Source: Alphaproteobacteria bacterium
GTDB lineage: Bacteria > Pseudomonadota > Alphaproteobacteria > Rhodobacterales > Rhodobacteraceae
NCBI GenBank assembly: GCA_030424865.1
Contig: JAUHVR010000022.1
Coordinates: 23,390 to 87,389 of the forward strand
DNA length: 64,000 bases
Direction of reading: 5' to 3'
Shown here piece by piece: positions 1 to 9,455 of the stretch. The notes under the pieces were generated by a model. The model was not told where the DNA came from. It did no database searches and saw only the letters and a program-made list of their open reading frames with translations. Every line of letters begins with the position of its first letter. Position 1 is the stretch's first letter. Position numbers and translations under genes: made by a program.

Positions 1-444
1 AATGGTCATCAAGGTCTGCATGGTGATCAGGAACAACGGGCCGGTTGGGACAACAGTGATGATCAGGATGATGCGATTTAGCATGACAAGAGCCGTCAGA
101 ACCAGAGCGACGGTCAGCCATTCCACCGCAAAGGCGGTTTCACGCTGCCTCCGGTCGCGGGTACGGAACCACTCTGTTCCGATCAGGATCAGCGCGGCCC
201 AAAGACCGGGGGGGCGCTGGAACATCAGATCGGCCAGCAGCATGAGCGGTGCAACAACGTACAGGGGCACGTAGTCAGGCCGCCTGAGCGCCCATGCAAA
301 GGTCAGGGCGATCAGCAGGTCGGGCCCGGCCCAGCGGCGGGGCGTGGTTTCCAGAGGCAGCAGGTGAAAGAAGATGATGATCAGGCCCAAAAGCAGATAG
401 AGCCCGCGCATCAACCACAGCCGGGATGCGCCGCTTTCAGCCAT
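1..444 (-). CDS. mreD: Rod shape-determining protein MreD, 3' part cut by window edge
   Basis: Translating the minus strand from the ATG at 444 gives an open frame of 148 codons to the window edge. It begins MAESGASRLWLMRGLYLLLG and continues through several hydrophobic helices, including a block around PLYVVAPLMLLADLMF. MreD is an inner-membrane partner of MreC in the elongasome that directs lateral wall synthesis; family members are about 165-180 residues, so only the C-terminal tail is missing. The ATG overlaps the end of mreC (mreC stop at 437-439), which is the usual translational coupling of mreC and mreD. The identification rests on position in the mreBCD cluster and on the membrane profile. 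Confidence 0.85.
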   Translation of the reverse strand, partial: MAESGASRLWLMRGLYLLLGLIIIFFHLLPLETTPRRWAGPDLLIALTFAWALRRPDYVPLYVVAPLMLLADLMFQRPPGLWAALILIGTEWFRTRDRRQRETAFAVEWLTVALVLTALVMLNRIILIITVVPTGPLFLITMQTLMTI

Positions 445-1351
445 TGTCGTCGCCCGGAACGCGGGGTTGCGGGTCGTCCTGACCCGGCAATTCCTCGGGC
501 AAAATCAAGGCGCTGGGGTTGTTCACCCGCCGCGCTCCGTGGTCCCGCAGAACCCGCAGGAATTCCAGCCGCTCATAGTCTGCCGCCAGCAGAACCCGCA
601 GCCGCCCGCCGGGGTCGGCGGCGACCTGGCCAATCAGCAGACCGGGGGGAAAGACCTCGCCATCGCCGCTGGTGACGATCCGGTCGCCGGGGCGGACAAG
701 GTCGGGGTTTTCGAGGAAATCGATCGGCGGCGCGGCGGTGTTGTCGCCCACGATCAGCGCGCGCTGGCCCGAGGGCTGAATTTCCGCCGGAATGCGGCTG
801 GTCGCATCCGTCAGCAGGATCACCCGGCTCGAGTTGTTGCCCACGCCCGAGATGCGGCCCACCAGCCCGATCCCGTCGACCGTTGCCCAGCCGTCAACAA
901 TCCCGTCCCGAGACCCCACATTGATCAACACGGATTGCCGGAAAGGCGAGCCGCTGTCTGCCAGCACCACGCCGGTGATGTAGGTCAACTTGGGGTCCAG
1001 CTGCACATTGTTCAGATCGCGCAGGCGGGCGTTTTCCTGTTCCAGCTGCAAGGCGGCCTCTTTCCAGGCCGTCATCTGCCGCAATTCGCGGCGAAGCTCT
1101 TGATTTTGCTCGTAGATCTGCTGATAGCTTTGAAAATCTCGCAGGATCTTCACACTGGCCGTCACGGGTGCCATGACCCAGTCGAAACTGGGCAGCACGC
1201 GGTCGATCACCTGGGCGCGAAAGCGTTCCACCCGCGGGCTGTCGATCCGCCAGACCAGAAAGATCAGCATCAGGCAAAGCACAAGCAAGCTGAGCAAGAG
1301 CCGCCGCAGCGGACCCCGGTAGGTGTCGCTATTTGTACGCTCGTTGGCCAA
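437..1351 (-). CDS. mreC: Rod shape-determining protein MreC
   Basis: MreC is a bitopic inner-membrane protein whose periplasmic part links MreB filaments to the wall-synthesis enzymes. The product has a basic N-terminus, one transmembrane helix (about residues 17-35, LLLSLLVLCLMLIFLVW), a coiled-coil stretch (about 70-110, rich in Q, E and R) and a beta-rich C-terminal domain with the family pattern VGRISGVGNNSSRVILLTD. I chose a TTG start at 1351 because AAGGAG lies 5 bases upstream of it; a TTG at 1369 would add six residues but has no such site. The predicted length is 304 residues, normal for the family. It lies 32 bases downstream of mreB and overlaps mreD. Confidence 0.93.
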   Translation of the reverse strand: MANERTNSDTYRGPLRRLLLSLLVLCLMLIFLVWRIDSPRVERFRAQVIDRVLPSFDWVMAPVTASVKILRDFQSYQQIYEQNQELRRELRQMTAWKEAALQLEQENARLRDLNNVQLDPKLTYITGVVLADSGSPFRQSVLINVGSRDGIVDGWATVDGIGLVGRISGVGNNSSRVILLTDATSRIPAEIQPSGQRALIVGDNTAAPPIDFLENPDLVRPGDRIVTSGDGEVFPPGLLIGQVAADPGGRLRVLLAADYERLEFLRVLRDHGARRVNNPSALILPEELPGQDDPQPRVPGDDNG

Positions 1352-1383
1352 ACCCGCTCCTTTGGGCAAAGACCGTGGGCTGA

Positions 1384-2493
<1,110 letters not shown>

Positions 2494-2686
2494 TTATAAG
2501 GGTCGTTTCGCACCTGCGAAAGAGGTGCATCACCTCAAATCAGCGCGAAACCGCCATTGGGCCTTGGGCGCTATCGACATGGGCAGGCGGAAGGTCGGTT
2601 TCGTCCATTTTTGCGTCGGCTGGGTTGCGCAGCAGGGGCCGTTATCTGCAAAATCACGCCAAACGTTATCCCGGAGTCGCAAACCC

Positions 2687-5191
2687 ATGAAAACCAACGT
2701 CAAAGCGCTTGTTGTCGGCGGTGGCGCCGTCGGAACCTCGATCGCATATCACCTGGCCAAGGCGGGCTGGGACGACGTGATGCTGCTCGAGCGCGACGAG
2801 CTGACCAGCGGGTCGACATGGCACGCCGCAGGCCTGCTGCCGCTGTTCAACATGAGCTACGCGACGACCCACATCCACCAGTACTCGGTCGATTTCTACA
2901 AGACGCTTGAGGAAGAGACCGGTCTGAACGCCGGATTTGCGGTCGTCGGCAACCTGCGGATGGCGCAGACGCAAGAGCGTATGGACGAATACATGCTCTA
3001 TGCCTCGACCGCGGAAACCTGTGGCGTGAAATACGAATGGCTGACCCCGGATCAGATCAAGGAACGCTGGCCGCTGATCGAAACCGCGGATCTGAAGGGC
3101 GCGATTTATCACACCGAGGACGGGTATATTAACCCCGCCGACGTGACCCAGGCGATGGCCAAGGGCGCGCGTCAGCGTGGTGTCATGATCGAACGGAAAT
3201 GGCAGGCCGACGCCTTCCATTGGTCCGGAACCCACTGGGAAGTCACCTGCACCAAGATGGTCGAGCAGGGCGGCAACCTTGTGCCTTCGGATGAGCAGGT
3301 GGTGATCACCGCTGAACATGTCGTGACCGCCAGTGGCAACCACGCTCAGCGCACTGCCAGGATGCTGGGCATCAAGATGCCCGCCATCCCGGTCGAACAC
3401 ACTTTCATCGTCATGGACAAGGACCCAGAGCTGGTCAAATGGCGTGAAGCGGGCAACCCTGAACACCCTGTAGTGCGCGACGCCGATCGTCAGTCCTATG
3501 CCCGCGAAGAGCGTGGCGGCTGGATCCTCGGGATCTACGAGGTCGGTGCCCCGGCGCGGTTTGAACATGGCGTGCCTGACAGCTTCCGAGCCGATCTGTT
3601 CCCACTGGATCTGGACCGGATCGCGGAACAGTACATGGCGATGACCGAACGCGTGCCGTCCTGCGCCGATTCGGGACTGAAAGACGATTTCAACGGCCCG
3701 ATCTGCTACACGCCGGACGGCAACCCGCTGGTCGGCCCGGCACCGGGACTGCGCAACATGTGGCTGGCCGAGGGCTTCAGCTTTGGCATCACGGCGGCGG
3801 GTGGCACCGGTTACTACCTGGCCCAGATGATGGTCGAGGGTGAGGCCGAGATCGACATGGCCAGCCTGGATCCTAAACGCTACAGCCAGAACTGGATGAC
3901 CACCGAGTTCGCCGCGCGCAAGAACGAGGAATGCTACAACCACGTCTACATCCTGCACCACCCGGATGAAGAGCGCGAAGCCTGCCGCCCCCTGCGCACC
4001 GCCCCGGCCTATGACCGTCAGAAAGCGCGTGGCGCGCAGTTTGGCTTTGTTAACGGCTGGGAGCGTCCGAACTACTTTGGCCCGCTGGATGCGCCTGACA
4101 GTTTTGACCACGACAGCCGATCGTTCCGTCGTGGCGGCTGGTGGCAGCATGCGGTGGACGAGGCAAAGGCGATCCGCGAAGGCGTCGGCCTGATCGACGC
4201 CACCGCCTTTACCAAGCATGTCGTCAAGGGGCCCGGCGCCACGCAATTCCTGGATTGGTTCACCTGCAACAAGCTGCCAAAGGTCGGCAGGATCAACCTG
4301 ACCTATGCGCTGACCGCCGCGGGCACCACACGCACCGAATACACCATCGTCCGCAACGGCGAGAACAGCTATTACTTGGTCTCTGCCGGGGCCTGGACCG
4401 AATATGACGCGGATTTCCTGCGCAAGGCGGCCGAGGACAAGATGGAGGAGTTCGGCTACATCGAGATCCAGGACGTCACCAGCCAATGGGGCGTATTTGC
4501 CATCGCGGGCCCCAAGTCGCGTGACGTGCTGGCCGAGGTGATCAAGGACGCCGACCCTTCAACCGCCCTGTCGAACAAGCGATTCCCGTGGCTGAGCGCC
4601 CGCAAGATCGAGCTGGGCATGTGCCCCGTCAACGCGATCCGCGTGGCCTATACCGGCGAGCTGGGATGGGAGCTGCACCACCCCATCGAAATGCAGAATT
4701 ACCTGTTCGATCTGCTGGAAGAGGCGGGCAAAAAGCATGGCATGAAGCTCGTCGGCGCACGCGCACAGAACTGGCTGCGCCAGGAAAAGAGCTATCGCGC
4801 CTTCGGGACAGAGCTGGGCCGCGACGCGACCCCGCTCGAGGCCGACCTGCCTCGTTTCGTTGACCTGTCCAAGGACTTCCATGGCAAAGCCGAGATGGAG
4901 GCCAAGGGCATCCGCAGCAAATGTGTGACCCTGCTGATCGACGGGCCTGACGATGCCGATCCCTGGGGCCGCGAGGCGCTGTATGACGGCGACACCCGCG
5001 TGGGTCGTCTGACCTCGGGCGGCTATTCCGTGGTCTTTGGCAAGTCTATCGGCATGGGCTATGTCCGCCCCGATCTGGCAGTCGAGGGGCAGAAGCTGCA
5101 GGTCAAGATGTTCGACCAACTGTTCGATGCGGTTGTCACCTGCGACAGCCCATATGACCCAAAGAACGAGACGATCCGCAAAGACGGTTGA
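2687..5191 (+). CDS. Dimethylglycine/sarcosine dehydrogenase-like FAD and folate enzyme
   Basis: This 834-residue enzyme has two modules. Residues 1 to about 430 form a DAO-type FAD oxidoreductase: a Rossmann dinucleotide motif GGGAVGTSIAYHLAKAG at residues 11-27 and STWHAAG near residue 45, where the His matches the covalent FAD-attachment His of mammalian dimethylglycine dehydrogenase. Residues from about 440 to the end resemble the GcvT aminomethyltransferase and its C-terminal barrel (GELGWELHHP near 660). The family demethylates N-methylated glycines and passes the one-carbon unit to tetrahydrofolate. The length matches eukaryotic DMGDH/SARDH (about 850-900). The start is the ATG at 2687, preceded by CCGGAG. 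The exact substrate (dimethylglycine, sarcosine or another methylamine) cannot be set from sequence. It stands alone with its own terminator. Confidence 0.85.
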   Translation: MKTNVKALVVGGGAVGTSIAYHLAKAGWDDVMLLERDELTSGSTWHAAGLLPLFNMSYATTHIHQYSVDFYKTLEEETGLNAGFAVVGNLRMAQTQERMDEYMLYASTAETCGVKYEWLTPDQIKERWPLIETADLKGAIYHTEDGYINPADVTQAMAKGARQRGVMIERKWQADAFHWSGTHWEVTCTKMVEQGGNLVPSDEQVVITAEHVVTASGNHAQRTARMLGIKMPAIPVEHTFIVMDKDPELVKWREAGNPEHPVVRDADRQSYAREERGGWILGIYEVGAPARFEHGVPDSFRADLFPLDLDRIAEQYMAMTERVPSCADSGLKDDFNGPICYTPDGNPLVGPAPGLRNMWLAEGFSFGITAAGGTGYYLAQMMVEGEAEIDMASLDPKRYSQNWMTTEFAARKNEECYNHVYILHHPDEEREACRPLRTAPAYDRQKARGAQFGFVNGWERPNYFGPLDAPDSFDHDSRSFRRGGWWQHAVDEAKAIREGVGLIDATAFTKHVVKGPGATQFLDWFTCNKLPKVGRINLTYALTAAGTTRTEYTIVRNGENSYYLVSAGAWTEYDADFLRKAAEDKMEEFGYIEIQDVTSQWGVFAIAGPKSRDVLAEVIKDADPSTALSNKRFPWLSARKIELGMCPVNAIRVAYTGELGWELHHPIEMQNYLFDLLEEAGKKHGMKLVGARAQNWLRQEKSYRAFGTELGRDATPLEADLPRFVDLSKDFHGKAEMEAKGIRSKCVTLLIDGPDDADPWGREALYDGDTRVGRLTSGGYSVVFGKSIGMGYVRPDLAVEGQKLQVKMFDQLFDAVVTCDSPYDPKNETIRKDG

Positions 5192-5212
5192 TCCTGTTCC
5201 CAAAGACAAAAG

Positions 5213-5241
5213 ATGCCGGGCCAAGCGCCCGGCATTTTGCT
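5213..5241 (+). terminator. Rho-independent terminator of the DMGDH-like gene
   Basis: A perfect 9-bp stem (ATGCCGGGC / GCCCGGCAT) with a 5-base loop is followed by TTTTGCTTTTT. It begins 21 bases after the stop codon at 5191. Confidence 0.85.
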
Positions 5242-5316
5242 TTTTGGGCTGGCTTTGGGCGCGCGCTTCGCTAGCCTTTCCCCGCGCAAAGATGGCGGAG
5301 GGCAGCAAAGGTGCAG

Positions 5317-5685
5317 ATGGTGGCGTGGATCGGGGTGCTGAGCTTTGGCTGGCTGGCTGTGTTCCAGGTGTTGCTGGCGGCGGGTCTGCCACTGGGGCAC
5401 ATGGCCTGGGGCGGCGCCAACCGGGTTCTTCCGACCGGCCAGCGGGTCGCCAGCCTTGTCTCGGCCATTCTGGCCGTTTTGGCGCTTTGCGCGGTTGCGC
5501 AGGCGGGCGCGCTGTTCGCTTTGCTGCCTGCGCCTTGGGTGACACCGATGCTTTGGGCGTTTGGCACCTTGTTTGGCCTGAGCGCGCTTTTGAACCTGCT
5601 GGGCGCGCGGGGGCTGGAACGCCTGCACGGCGTTCCACTTGCGGTGCTGTGTGCGGGATCAGCCTTTGCGCTTGCCCTGCAGTAG
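5317..5685 (+). CDS. Small four-helix membrane protein of unknown function
   Basis: This 122-residue protein consists almost entirely of four hydrophobic segments (roughly residues 3-25, 42-64, 70-90 and 104-121) joined by short loops. I do not recognise a named family. The ATG at 5317 has AAAGG five bases upstream, better than the GTG two codons earlier. It follows the terminator of the DMGDH-like gene and converges with the carboxymuconolactone decarboxylase-like gene, whose stop lies 6 bases away. Base composition and codon use look native, so it is probably a real, lineage-specific inner-membrane protein. Confidence 0.7.
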   Translation: MVAWIGVLSFGWLAVFQVLLAAGLPLGHMAWGGANRVLPTGQRVASLVSAILAVLALCAVAQAGALFALLPAPWVTPMLWAFGTLFGLSALLNLLGARGLERLHGVPLAVLCAGSAFALALQ

Positions 5686-5691
5686 ATCGGC

Positions 5692-6027
5692 TCAGTCGGC
5701 CAGTTCGTCGTACACGTCCAGCGCCTTGCTGGCGTACATCAGGCCGGGTCCGCCGCCCATCTGAATGCAGGCCGACAGAACATCAGCGACCTCTTCACGC
5801 GTCGCGCCCAGTTTCACAAGCGCCTCGACATGGAACAGGATGCAGGGTTCGCACCGGATCGCCACCGCGATGCCAAGCGCGACGTATTCCTTTTCCTTGT
5901 AACTCAGCGCCCCATCTTTCTTGACGGCTTTCCCGAGCGCGCCAAAGCCCGCGCAGGTTTCGGGCAAGGCCTGATTCAGGGATTTCACCTGGGCCTTGGT
6001 GTCGTTCAGCTTGTCGGTCCAACTCAT
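5692..6027 (-). CDS. Carboxymuconolactone decarboxylase/AhpD-family protein
   Basis: The 111-residue protein carries the CMD/AhpD core: an acidic helix SYKEKEYVALGIAVAIRC and the CEPCILFHVEALVKLGATREE block. The CxxC with a following His is the redox pair typical of the AhpD-like branch. Such proteins act as small thiol peroxidase or reductase partners, while classical members decarboxylate gamma-carboxymuconolactone; the CxxC favours a redox role. The start at 6027 is set by AGGAG upstream; the open frame continues further up but without family similarity. It lies between the mcd terminator and the small membrane protein and looks monocistronic. Confidence 0.85.
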   Translation of the reverse strand: MSWTDKLNDTKAQVKSLNQALPETCAGFGALGKAVKKDGALSYKEKEYVALGIAVAIRCEPCILFHVEALVKLGATREEVADVLSACIQMGGGPGLMYASKALDVYDELAD

Positions 6028-6111
6028 ATCGCTCTCCTGAGATGTGTTGACTCGCTCTGACCACGTCGGGTCGATGCAGACCTTGATCCGGATCAGAAAC
6101 CGCTGGTGGAA

Positions 6112-6146
6112 CAAAAAAAGGCTCTGACGGCGGTGCGTCAGAGCCT
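6112..6146 (-). terminator. Rho-independent terminator of mcd
   Basis: On the minus strand a perfect 10-bp stem (AGGCTCTGAC / GTCAGAGCCT) with an 8-base loop is followed by seven T. It lies 26 bases beyond the mcd stop. Confidence 0.9.
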
Positions 6147-6171
6147 CAGGTCGACGGTTGGTCGAGGGATG

Positions 6172-7860
6172 TTACCCCAGCAGACGGCGGGCGATGACCT
6201 GCGCCTGGATCTCGGCCGCGCCTTCAAAGATGTTCAGGATCCGGGCATCACACAGGATGCGGCTGATCTTGTATTCCAGCGCAAAGCCGTTGCCGCCGTG
6301 GATCTGCAAGCCGTTGTCGGCCGCCGCCCAGGCCACGCGGGCGCCCAGCAGCTTGGCCATCCCAGCCTCAAGGTCGCAACGGCGGTCGTTGTCTTTTTCG
6401 CGGGCCGAGAAATAGGTCAGCTGGCGCGCCACCATGATCTCGACCGCCATCATCGCCAGTTTGGACGACACGCGCGGGAAGTTGATCAACGACTGACCGA
6501 ATTGCTTGCGGTCCTCGGCGTATTGCATCGAGACATCCAGCGCCGATTGCGCCACGCCAATCGCACGCGCCGCGGTCTGGATGCGCGCACTTTCAAAGGT
6601 CTGCATCAGTTGCTTGAAGCCCTGACCCTCTTCGCCGCCAAGCAGGTTTTCTCCTTTGACCTTGAAGTTGTCAAAGCCCAGCTCGTATTCCTTCATACCA
6701 CGGTAACCCAGCACTTCGATCTCGCCGCCGGTCATGCCCTCGGTCGGGAAGGGTGCTTCGTCCGTGCCGGGGGTTTTCTCGGCCAGGAACATGCTCAGAC
6801 CCTTGTAGTCCGAGGTTTCGGGATCTGTTCGTGCCAGCAGCGTCATCACATGGGTGCGCGCGGCATGGGTGATCCAGGTCTTGTTGCCGGTGATGCTGTA
6901 ATCGCCGTCCTCACCCTTGACCGCGCGGGTGCGCAAGGACCCGAGGTCAGAGCCGGTGTTGGGTTCGGTGAAAACCGCCGTCGGCAGTTTTTCACCCGAA
7001 GCCAGCGCGGGCAGCCATTTCTCTTTTTGCTCGTCGGTGCCGCCCGCGATGATCAGCTCTGCCGCGATCTCGGACCGGGTGCCCAGCGAACCGACGCCGA
7101 TGTAGCCGCGCGACAGTTCCTCGGACACGACGCACATCGAGGCCTTGCTCAGGCCGAAGCCGCCGAATTCCTCAGGGATGGTCAGGCCAAAGACGCCCAT
7201 TTCGGCCAGTTCCTCGATGACCTCCATCGGGATCAACTCGTCCTTGAGGTGCCATTCGTGCGCAAAGGGTTCGACCTTTTCGACCGCATAGCGGCGGAAC
7301 TGTTCGCGGATCATTTCCAGTTCGTCGTCCAGCCCGCTGGCACCAACCATGACCTCGGCCGAGCGTTCCTGCATCAGCTCGACCAGCCGCGAGCGCGCGG
7401 CTTGCGTGTTACCGGTCTGCGTCAGCGTCATCACCTCGGGCACCATCATGACGCCCATCTCTTCCTGCGTCAGGCCCAGATCCTGCAGGCGCACGATCTC
7501 GCCCTGGCTCATCGGGATGCCGCCGTAGATCTGCCAAAGGTATTCGCCAAAGGTGATCTGCAAGAGCAGCTGTTCGACCTCGCCGAACTTACCTTCGCCG
7601 TTCAGGCGGTCCGCCCAGCCATGCATCTGGCGCAGCGCTTCTGTGTAGGTGGCCAGCCAGGCCAACCCGTGGGCGGCGGTCTGGTTGGCCTCGACCAACC
7701 GCGCCGAGACGCGGCCGTTCTGTTCCACCAGTGCCCGTACACGCGCACGGGCTGTGTCAAGAACCGCTTCAACCGGGGCAACCGCCGCGCCGGTCAGAGT
7801 CAAAAGGTCAGGCAGCACGATGCTTGCCTCGGGCGTAAGGTCCTGTCCGTCATGAGCCAT
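6172..7860 (-). CDS. mcd: (2S)-methylsuccinyl-CoA dehydrogenase
   Basis: This is an acyl-CoA dehydrogenase of 562 residues, about 170 longer than ordinary family members because of an N-terminal extension (roughly residues 1-170). That extension is characteristic of Mcd, which oxidises methylsuccinyl-CoA to mesaconyl-CoA in the ethylmalonyl-CoA pathway of acetyl-CoA assimilation. The FAD-enzyme core is clear: FTEPNTGSDLGSLRTRAV (substrate/FAD loop), GNKTWITHAAR, and the C-terminal QIHGGNGFALEYKISRILCDARILNIFEGAAEIQ region split over two motifs. The ATG at 7860 is preceded by GAAGGA. Electrons would go to ETF, encoded at 17.8-19.5 kb. A generic acyl-CoA dehydrogenase is the alternative; the extension makes Mcd the better call. 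Confidence 0.88.
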   Translation of the reverse strand: MAHDGQDLTPEASIVLPDLLTLTGAAVAPVEAVLDTARARVRALVEQNGRVSARLVEANQTAAHGLAWLATYTEALRQMHGWADRLNGEGKFGEVEQLLLQITFGEYLWQIYGGIPMSQGEIVRLQDLGLTQEEMGVMMVPEVMTLTQTGNTQAARSRLVELMQERSAEVMVGASGLDDELEMIREQFRRYAVEKVEPFAHEWHLKDELIPMEVIEELAEMGVFGLTIPEEFGGFGLSKASMCVVSEELSRGYIGVGSLGTRSEIAAELIIAGGTDEQKEKWLPALASGEKLPTAVFTEPNTGSDLGSLRTRAVKGEDGDYSITGNKTWITHAARTHVMTLLARTDPETSDYKGLSMFLAEKTPGTDEAPFPTEGMTGGEIEVLGYRGMKEYELGFDNFKVKGENLLGGEEGQGFKQLMQTFESARIQTAARAIGVAQSALDVSMQYAEDRKQFGQSLINFPRVSSKLAMMAVEIMVARQLTYFSAREKDNDRRCDLEAGMAKLLGARVAWAAADNGLQIHGGNGFALEYKISRILCDARILNIFEGAAEIQAQVIARRLLG

Positions 7861-8005
7861 GAGTCACATCCTTCTTTTGCTGCAGCCCGGCATAATCACT
7901 TTGCAGTCGCAGCGCAACAAAAATACCAAGAAACAATGCCGAAAGTTCTAAAATTGCGTGATGATTTCTGCGGCGCGGCGGGTCAAGACCTGCTAAGAGG
8001 CTTTC

Positions 8006-8776
8006 ATGGCAGTGAATTTCTACCTTGGTGACCCGGTTCTGTTTGCCTGGTGCTGCGGCATGGCGGTGCTGGCCGGGGTGATCAAGGGCGTGGTGGGATT
8101 CGCCATGCCGACAATTCTGATCTCGGGTCTGGGCAGCCTGATCGCGCCGGAACTGGCCTTGGCCGGGCTGATCGTGCCGACCTTGATCACGAATGGCATG
8201 CAGGCCCTGCGTCAGGGACGGTCGGCGGCTTTGGCCTCGGTCCGGCGGTTCCGGGTGTTCCTCTTGATCGGCCTCGTGACCCTGCTGGCCGCAGCGCAGC
8301 TGGTGGCGGTGCTGCCGTCAAGCGCGATGTACCTGATCATCGGGTCGGTTGTGACGGTGCTGGCCATCGTACAATTGCTGGGGTGGCGGCCGAACCTGTC
8401 CAAGCGTGGCAGCCCCAGGGCCGAGATGTTCGTCGGCGGTCTGGCGGGGTTCATCGGCGGGATCTCGGGGTCCTGGGGGGCGCCGACGGTGTCTTATCTG
8501 ACGGCGATTGGCACCGAAAAGACGGAACAGATGCGCGTACAGGGCGTGATCTATGGTTTGGGCGCGGTGGCGCTGACGGTGGCGCATATCGGGTCGGGGG
8601 TCTTCAATTGGGTCACCGCGCAGTTTTCGCTGGCGCTGGTCGGTCCTGCGGTTCTGGGCATGTGGATCGGCGGACAGATCCAGGACCGGATCGATCAGGC
8701 CGCTTTTCGCAAGGCAACCCTGGCTGTGTTGCTGATTGCAGGTCTGAACCTTGTGCGGCGCGGGATCGTCGTTTGA
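8006..8776 (+). CDS. TauE/SafE-family anion permease
   Basis: The 256-residue product is a polytopic membrane protein with about eight hydrophobic segments. The two-fold repeat typical of TauE/SafE is visible: GVIKGVVGFAMPTILISGLG near residue 22 and GFIGGISGSWGAPTVSYLTA near residue 150. Members export or import organosulfur and sulfite-type anions (for example sulfoacetate), but the substrate here is unknown. The ATG at 8006 is preceded by AAGAGG. It is divergent from mcd (145 bases between them) and convergent with the DUF3859-like gene. Confidence 0.88.
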   Translation: MAVNFYLGDPVLFAWCCGMAVLAGVIKGVVGFAMPTILISGLGSLIAPELALAGLIVPTLITNGMQALRQGRSAALASVRRFRVFLLIGLVTLLAAAQLVAVLPSSAMYLIIGSVVTVLAIVQLLGWRPNLSKRGSPRAEMFVGGLAGFIGGISGSWGAPTVSYLTAIGTEKTEQMRVQGVIYGLGAVALTVAHIGSGVFNWVTAQFSLALVGPAVLGMWIGGQIQDRIDQAAFRKATLAVLLIAGLNLVRRGIVV

Positions 8777-8808
8777 GCCTGACCGTTTCGGGTCTGGCCG
8801 GACGCGTT

Positions 8809-9348
8809 TCAAGAGGTCAGATCACCCGTACAGAAGGCCGCGTAGTTTGGCGCAGCACCGGGGGCCACGATTTCGAAACGGGCCGTGAACAGGTCGCGTC
8901 CATCAGCACTGACTGTAAAAGTCCAGGTGCCAATCGCCAGTTCGCGCGGGATGTCAAAACTGTAGGCGGTGATCGAGCCTCCGCTGTCGCCGATGGTCGA
9001 CTGATAGCTTTGCACGGTTGTGCCTGTCCCGTGAAAGGGCGGATGAGTGACCGTGATCACAACGGGGTCGTAGAGCGCGCCATCCAGTGTTTCGGCCTTG
9101 ATGCCAAAACCTATGCCCAGCGTGGCGGGAACCACGTTGGTGACGGCCAGAAAATCGGGGGTGTGTTCGAAGATGTTGACCTCGCCTGCTTCGGTGTTCG
9201 GCGCGGCCAGGGTGTCGATGGTCTTTTGCTTGCAATAGACGCCCTGCTGCAGCTTGAACCGAGTCGAGTCGTACTCCAGCGCTTGCGGCGCGGCGAAAAC
9301 CGCACCGGGCAAAAGACTGGTCAAGGCAATCAGGCGCAGAAACATCAT
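8809..9348 (-). CDS. Secreted DUF3859-like protein
   Basis: With the ATG at 9348 the product is 179 residues and starts with a signal peptide (MMFLRLIALTSLLPGAVFA, cleavage after AVFA). The mature part has the pattern I associate with DUF3859: NVVPATLGIGFGIKAE, then a strand PVVITVTHPPF, and near the end ELAIGTWTFTVSADGRDLFTARFEIV (read as two motifs), which suggests an immunoglobulin-like beta sandwich. Two cysteines (in VYCKQ and FCTGD) could form a disulfide. The function is unknown. It lies downstream of pckA on the same strand but beyond the pckA terminator. Confidence 0.65.
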   Translation of the reverse strand: MMFLRLIALTSLLPGAVFAAPQALEYDSTRFKLQQGVYCKQKTIDTLAAPNTEAGEVNIFEHTPDFLAVTNVVPATLGIGFGIKAETLDGALYDPVVITVTHPPFHGTGTTVQSYQSTIGDSGGSITAYSFDIPRELAIGTWTFTVSADGRDLFTARFEIVAPGAAPNYAAFCTGDLTS

Positions 9349-9400
9349 CGAACTCGCGGCAGGGGACCGGTGACAGACTAACCCTTGGCGCGGACGGCTC

Positions 9401-9429
9401 AAAGAAAAAGCGGCCCCGAGGGGCCGCTT
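9401..9429 (-). terminator. Rho-independent terminator of pckA
   Basis: A perfect palindrome (AAGCGGCCCC / GGGGCCGCTT, 2-base centre) is followed on the minus strand by a T-rich tail (TTTCTTT). It lies 27 bases beyond the pckA stop. Confidence 0.85.
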
Positions 9430-9455
9430 GGGCAATCACATGCTGGTCATTGACC

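Noticed and set aside
1352..1369. TTG at 1369 as start of mreC
   Set aside because: The TTG at 1351 has AAGGAG at ideal spacing; the upstream six codons overlap that site.
2666..4486. A 606-codon frame opposite the DMGDH-like gene
   Set aside because: Shadow of the real gene: no ribosome-binding site, no recognisable motif.
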